From assembly GCA_934045075.1 (NCBI GenBank), contig OW203725.1, positions 2,074,775 through 2,138,774 of the forward strand: 64,000 nucleotides of DNA. Reading direction: 5' to 3'. This DNA comes from Yponomeuta sedellus. Taxonomy: Eukaryota; Arthropoda; Insecta; Lepidoptera; Yponomeutidae. Positions 62,212-64,000 of the stretch are shown in pieces. Position 1 is the first letter of the stretch. Each line of letters starts with the position of its first letter. The position numbers were made by a program, and so were the translations under genes. A model generated the notes under the pieces. The model saw only the letters and a list, made by a program, of their open reading frames with translations, was not told where the DNA came from and ran no database searches.

Positions 62212-62400
62212 TTGGAGCTGTGGTAGTGGAGCGCTGGAAAGGCGACTTCTCCATCGGTATGTCGTGGGTTCGAATCCCGGCACGTACCAATGACTTTGTG
62301 TTCTAAGTTATGTACATTTGTGATGTTACAGGAACAGTTCCACTCGCTAACTGTGAAGATGAAGGAAAACATCGTGAGGAGACCCTAGTGTTTAAAGTCT
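62212..62400 (+). mobile_element. S4 SINE at the edge of the segmental duplication
   Basis: Head GTGGTAGTGGAGCGCTGG with B box GGGTTCGAATCCC, then CCAATGACTTTGTG, TGAAGATGAAGGAAAACATC and GTGAGGAGACCCTAGTG. It ends about 27 nt before the left breakpoint of the duplication at 62427. Confidence 0.65.
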
Positions 62401-62426
62401 TAACATACCTCATACGTGCGCATACG

Positions 62427-64000
62427 CAGAGGCCTCATAGGCGGCTTGATAACTTCTGACAGTAAGACCCGCCACTGTCTTACAACCCTCCACCAACCCG
62501 GACTTGTCCCCCGTGGTGGAGTATGGCCTAACCTTCCTGCGATGCAAGAAGAGACCCGTGCCCCAACAGTGGGGACATACAAGGGTTGATATCGATATCG
62601 AATGACACCTAACTTTTACCCGCAGACACGCGGAAGTGATGAAGAAAATCATCGAGACTGTGACAGAGAGCGGCGGCGAGATGGGCGTCCACTCCTACCT
62701 GATCGTGTTCCTCAAGTTCGTCCAGACCGTCATACCCACCATCGAGTACGATTTCACGCAAAATTTCAGTATGAACTAGGCTTGATTGGCTGGATGGAGT
62801 TCAATGAACAAGTTGGTAAAGAAATCTAAAGCTTTGTAAACGTTGCCGAAGGTATTTATACAGCGGCTTACAGCCTGATTTTATTCACCGACCAAATTGA
62901 AATATTATGGTCTATGTAAATAAGAAGACACGCGTCTTTTTTTTTTTCATTTAAGTTGTACAAAAATATAAAGATTTATTTAAATAAAGTTGTTCCAAAA
63001 CGCTATGATTGTCACAGCACCATTTTTTCTTCACCTATGACACAGTAACTATGCTCTATAGATGCTTTCGGAAAATTCTGTAAACGTTTAACCTTTTTTT
63101 TATTACAATAAATTCTAAATATTAAATAATAAATTGGTTTGTGACTAAAGAATCAGGCTGTATAATTAATAACATGGCTGACCTTGAGGCATATAATGAA
63201 TCCTTACATCACGCTACAGTTCCCTGTGACAGATCGCAAGGCGCATAGTCACAACTAAATTGGAAAATCATAGTTATATATTAAACGCGTCTAATCGCGA
63301 TCATTTATGAGCTAAAACGTAATTACATTAGTTACGGAAATTATACCCGTTAAATAATATAATATTGGCCTTTTTGCATCTACTTAATGAGATGATTTAT
63401 ACAGCGTCCAGTGGTATCTTCACTCACACTAGGTGGGTAAAGGGACCCTTCCGGCGCTATAGTGCCTGGGACATGGTTTAATAGATGGTGTAGTCTTGCC
63501 CAGCACCTATACCATCCTGACAGCATAGTCGGCATAGCCCACAGGAAAGACTAGTCAATACGTGCGGAGCCAACCAAGCCGCGGGTTTCCTCACGATGTT
63601 TTCCTTCACAGTTACCGTGTGGTATTGCGACTGCAAATTCGCAAATGTACGTAACTTTGAAATTAAACAAAGTCATTGGTACATGCCCGCACTTGGGATC
63701 GAACCTGGGGCTCTCACTAGCGATGGACCGTTAAATAATATAACTATGATTAATTACGAAATGCTTTTGGAAAATCAATCTTATATTTGTCAAGTGGTTG
63801 TCAGTGGTTTTAGGGAATAAAGTGTATCATAGATAAGAAAGATATACATACTCTTTAATTAATTGGTACAGGATATTTTAAAATTCAAGCCCCACACCAA
63901 TTTATTGCCATTCTCGTCTAAAACATGCATTGTACAAAACATATTCCGTCTTACTATAAAAAAAATAGACAGGTGACCACCTCTGTGGCGGAGCGGTAGC
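62427..64000 (+). repeat. Segmental duplication of 55525-57098 (continues past window)
   Basis: Constant offset of 6902 nt from start to window end with no length change. The only difference I saw is two bases near 63448 (GGACCCTTCC versus GGACCACTCC). It includes part of an R2 repeat, the last Atg3 exon, its 3' UTR with poly(A) signal, a Penelope scrap, the inverted S4 SINE and the start of the S3 SINE. The right end lies outside the window. Confidence 0.92.
62626..62779 (+). pseudogene. Atg3: Duplicated last exon of Atg3
   Basis: Identical reading to exon 55724-55877, including the CCCGCAG acceptor and the stop, encoding [20 protein letters not shown] to FSMN. It lacks the other six exons and the catalytic cysteine codon (exon 6). 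It could serve as an alternative terminal exon for the upstream gene but would give the same protein. Otherwise it is a partial pseudogene or an assembly artefact. Confidence 0.85.

Overview
The window is insect nuclear DNA, very probably from a moth or butterfly. The intron-rich genes are closest to insect homologues I recall: the Abrupt transcription factor, the mitochondrial fission protein Fis1 and the autophagy enzyme Atg3. Introns and spacers are AT-rich and crowded with tRNA-headed SINEs, RTE-type LINE tails, Penelope-like fragments, small inverted-repeat transposons and one intact BEL/Pao retrotransposon. No bacterial genes, rRNA or CRISPR arrays were seen. Splice sites were read by eye from GT/AG signals, reading phase and family knowledge.

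Region 1 (about 3.0-21 kb, + strand) is abrupt (ab), a BTB zinc-finger transcription factor. The BTB domain is split over exons at 2997-3148, 3375-3490 and 5835-5976. Linker exons lie at 7396-7565, 9060-9240, 10334-10493 and 10691-10735. The classical zinc fingers are at 14969-15110 and 17189-17326, and C-terminal exons run to the stop at 19603. The first coding exon, with the start codon, is not identified. Between linker and classical fingers lie three further exons (11096-11448, 11484-11716, 11953-12389). Each is open in the same splice phase, each encodes two C2H2-type fingers and each ends in its own stop, so the gene probably swaps DNA-binding ends as lola and broad do. About 1.1 kb after the stop are two 8-mer let-7 sites inside a duplicated 19-nt block.

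Region 2 (26994-32963) is a complete BEL/Pao element: 202-bp LTRs that read as identical, a 5-bp target duplication and one uninterrupted 1784-residue Gag-Pol frame. It looks like a recent insertion.

Region 3 (39.6-55.9 kb) holds a head-to-head pair: Fis1 on the minus strand (four exons, 149 residues) and Atg3 on the plus strand (seven exons, 325 residues), with about 2.2 kb between their start codons. Fis1 acts on the outer mitochondrial membrane. Atg3 is the E2-like enzyme that loads Atg8 onto phosphatidylethanolamine. Introns of both are filled with mobile elements.

Region 4 (55.9-64 kb) has no recognised complete gene. From 62427 to the window end it repeats 55525-57098, a near-identical copy (two base differences seen, no length change) carrying the last Atg3 exon and its 3' flank. 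This is a very recent partial duplication or an assembly artefact.

The most unusual pattern is a tRNA-headed SINE family (S1 here) whose insertions repeatedly have an inverted 5' part. Several form perfect or near-perfect palindromes, and five are bounded by 9-15-bp target duplications, so each went in as one unit.
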